Assembly (NCBI GenBank): GCA_023424585.1
Contig: JAFADT010000076.1
Location: 1-6,695, forward strand
DNA from: Pseudomonadota bacterium
GTDB lineage: Bacteria; Myxococcota; Myxococcia; Myxococcales; Myxococcaceae
Direction: 5' to 3'
DNA: 6,695 bases
Below are positions 5,733 to 6,695 of this stretch, piece by piece (position 1 is the first letter of the stretch; each line of letters begins with the position of its first letter). A model generated the notes under the pieces. The model saw only the letters and a list, made by a program, of their open reading frames with translations. It did no database searches and was not told where the DNA came from. The position numbers were made by a program, and so were the translations under genes.

Positions 5733-6695
5733 CTAGGCGGTGACGACTTGAGCACCCGCCAATCCGAGTCGTCGGATCCACGCCACCATCACCACGGCCA
5801 GCACGAGCGCCACGGGCCCCAACCAGTCGCCCCAGGCCCCCGCGAGCGAGCGCAGCCGCTCCACGGCCGGTACACGCATCACGGTGCTAGCACGCTGGTT
5901 GTCCTCCAGTTCAGAGGTCCATGCCCCAGCGGGATCGATGAACGCGGAAATGCCCGAGTTGGTCACCCGCACCTGTGCGGTGCGAGTCTCGATGCTGCGA
6001 AACGCCGCATGCATCAGGTGCAGCCGAGGCGCCGGAGTGCCCGAGAACCACGAGTCATTCGACAGCGTGAGAATCAGGTCCGCCCCCTGACGCACCTCCG
6101 CGGCGACGTAGTTGGGAAAGATCGCCTCGTAGCAGATGAGCGGCGCGACCTTGAGCACACGGCCACCGTTGATCCGGAAGTCCACGAGCCGGGGGCCCGG
6201 CCCGCGCTTCCATCGGCCGGTCCACGGAAGCCATGCGCGCAGCGAAGGTGTGTCCACTGCGTCCGGGACCCACTCCGTGAGCGGGAACAGCATCGTCTTG
6301 CGATACGCGGACTGCGCCAGCTCGCCCGTCGCCGAGGGCCCCAGGAACATGGCGGCGTTGAACTCACGCTCGCCCTCCAGGTCATAGGTGCCAAACACCA
6401 ACGGCACGCCGCGCTCCGCCACCCACGAGCGGATCTCCTCATCCAGAGCGCCGCCGTCCTCGCTCTTGGGAGTGCCGAACGTCGTCGGATACACCGTCTC
6501 CGGCCACACCAACAGGTCCAGTGGAGCCGAGCGCAGCAGCGCATCCGACATCGCGTAATGCGTATCCAGGATGTTGCGAACGACCTCGTAGGTGCCCTGC
6601 TCCGCGGCCAGCTTCTCGATGTTGGTGATGTTCGCCTGCACGGCCCCCACCACCAGCGAAGGAGCCGAGTGCACCGCCGCGCGCACCTGCCCCAA
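5733..6695 (-). CDS. lnt: Apolipoprotein N-acyltransferase, C-terminal catalytic part (N-terminus beyond window)
   Basis: About 320 codons are present, read inward from the right edge; the first visible codon is TTG and not a credible start. Visible residues 14-285 form the nitrilase (CN-hydrolase) domain with the full Lnt triad: Glu66 in WPET, Lys133 in YRKTMLFPLTEWVP, and Cys188 in PLICYEAIFPNY. The second conserved glutamate is Glu141, in PLTEWVP where PFGEYVP is usual. LTLSNDSWFSG at 210-218 matches the Lnt loop after the cysteine. A final membrane helix lies at about 292-307, as expected; the N-terminal helices are outside the window. Known role: it transfers an acyl chain from a phospholipid to the N-terminal cysteine of diacylated lipoproteins, on the periplasmic face of the inner membrane. 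Some bacteria carry several lnt-like genes, so this could be a paralogue. The DUF3606 gene follows on the same strand. Confidence 0.88.
   Translation of the reverse strand: MGQVRAAVHSAPSLVVGAVQANITNIEKLAAEQGTYEVVRNILDTHYAMSDALLRSAPLDLLVWPETVYPTTFGTPKSEDGGALDEEIRSWVAERGVPLVFGTYDLEGEREFNAAMFLGPSATGELAQSAYRKTMLFPLTEWVPDAVDTPSLRAWLPWTGRWKRGPGPRLVDFRINGGRVLKVAPLICYEAIFPNYVAAEVRQGADLILTLSNDSWFSGTPAPRLHLMHAAFRSIETRTAQVRVTNSGISAFIDPAGAWTSELEDNQRASTVMRVPAVERLRSLAGAWGDWLGPVALVLAVVMVAWIRRLGLAGAQVVTA

Noticed and set aside
1..6695. Mobile element, CRISPR array, tRNA/rRNA or defence system
   Set aside because: No transposase or integrase motifs, terminal inverted repeats, regular direct repeats, tRNA-like folds or rRNA sequence were seen; base composition is uniform across the window.

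Overview
The window is very GC-rich, with G or C at most third codon positions and short intergenic gaps. The protein styles (a DUF3606 mini-protein, a zinc-ribbon methyltransferase, a soluble GMC oxidoreductase) suggest a myxobacterium of the Myxococcaceae type. That placement is inference from composition and family flavour; no rRNA or marker gene is present.

Layout, left to right: (1) a minus-strand membrane-anchored alpha/beta hydrolase, cut at its C-terminal end by the left edge; (2) a 175-bp divergent intergenic region with two small inverted repeats; (3) a plus-strand GMC-family flavin oxidoreductase followed by a terminator-like hairpin; (4) a plus-strand TetR-type regulator preceded by a clear palindromic operator candidate and overlapping, by ATGA, a Bcr/CflA-type MFS exporter; (5) a plus-strand class I SAM methyltransferase with an N-terminal four-cysteine zinc ribbon, starting about 31 bp after the exporter; (6) a convergent gap containing a hairpin; (7) a minus-strand DUF3606 mini-protein; and (8) the C-terminal, catalytic part of an apolipoprotein N-acyltransferase (Lnt), running off the right edge.

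The only tight functional unit is the regulator-exporter pair: the TetR protein probably represses its own promoter and, through the overlapping start, the exporter. The methyltransferase may be co-transcribed with them, but a TTGACA hexamer in the gap could give it its own promoter. The hydrolase, GMC enzyme, DUF3606 protein and Lnt look like independent housekeeping or accessory genes. I see no mobile element, CRISPR array, tRNA or rRNA, and no convincing novel multi-gene system. The most useful leads are the TetR operator and SD-less start, the Glu-for-Asp change in the hydrolase triad, and the substrate of the methyltransferase.
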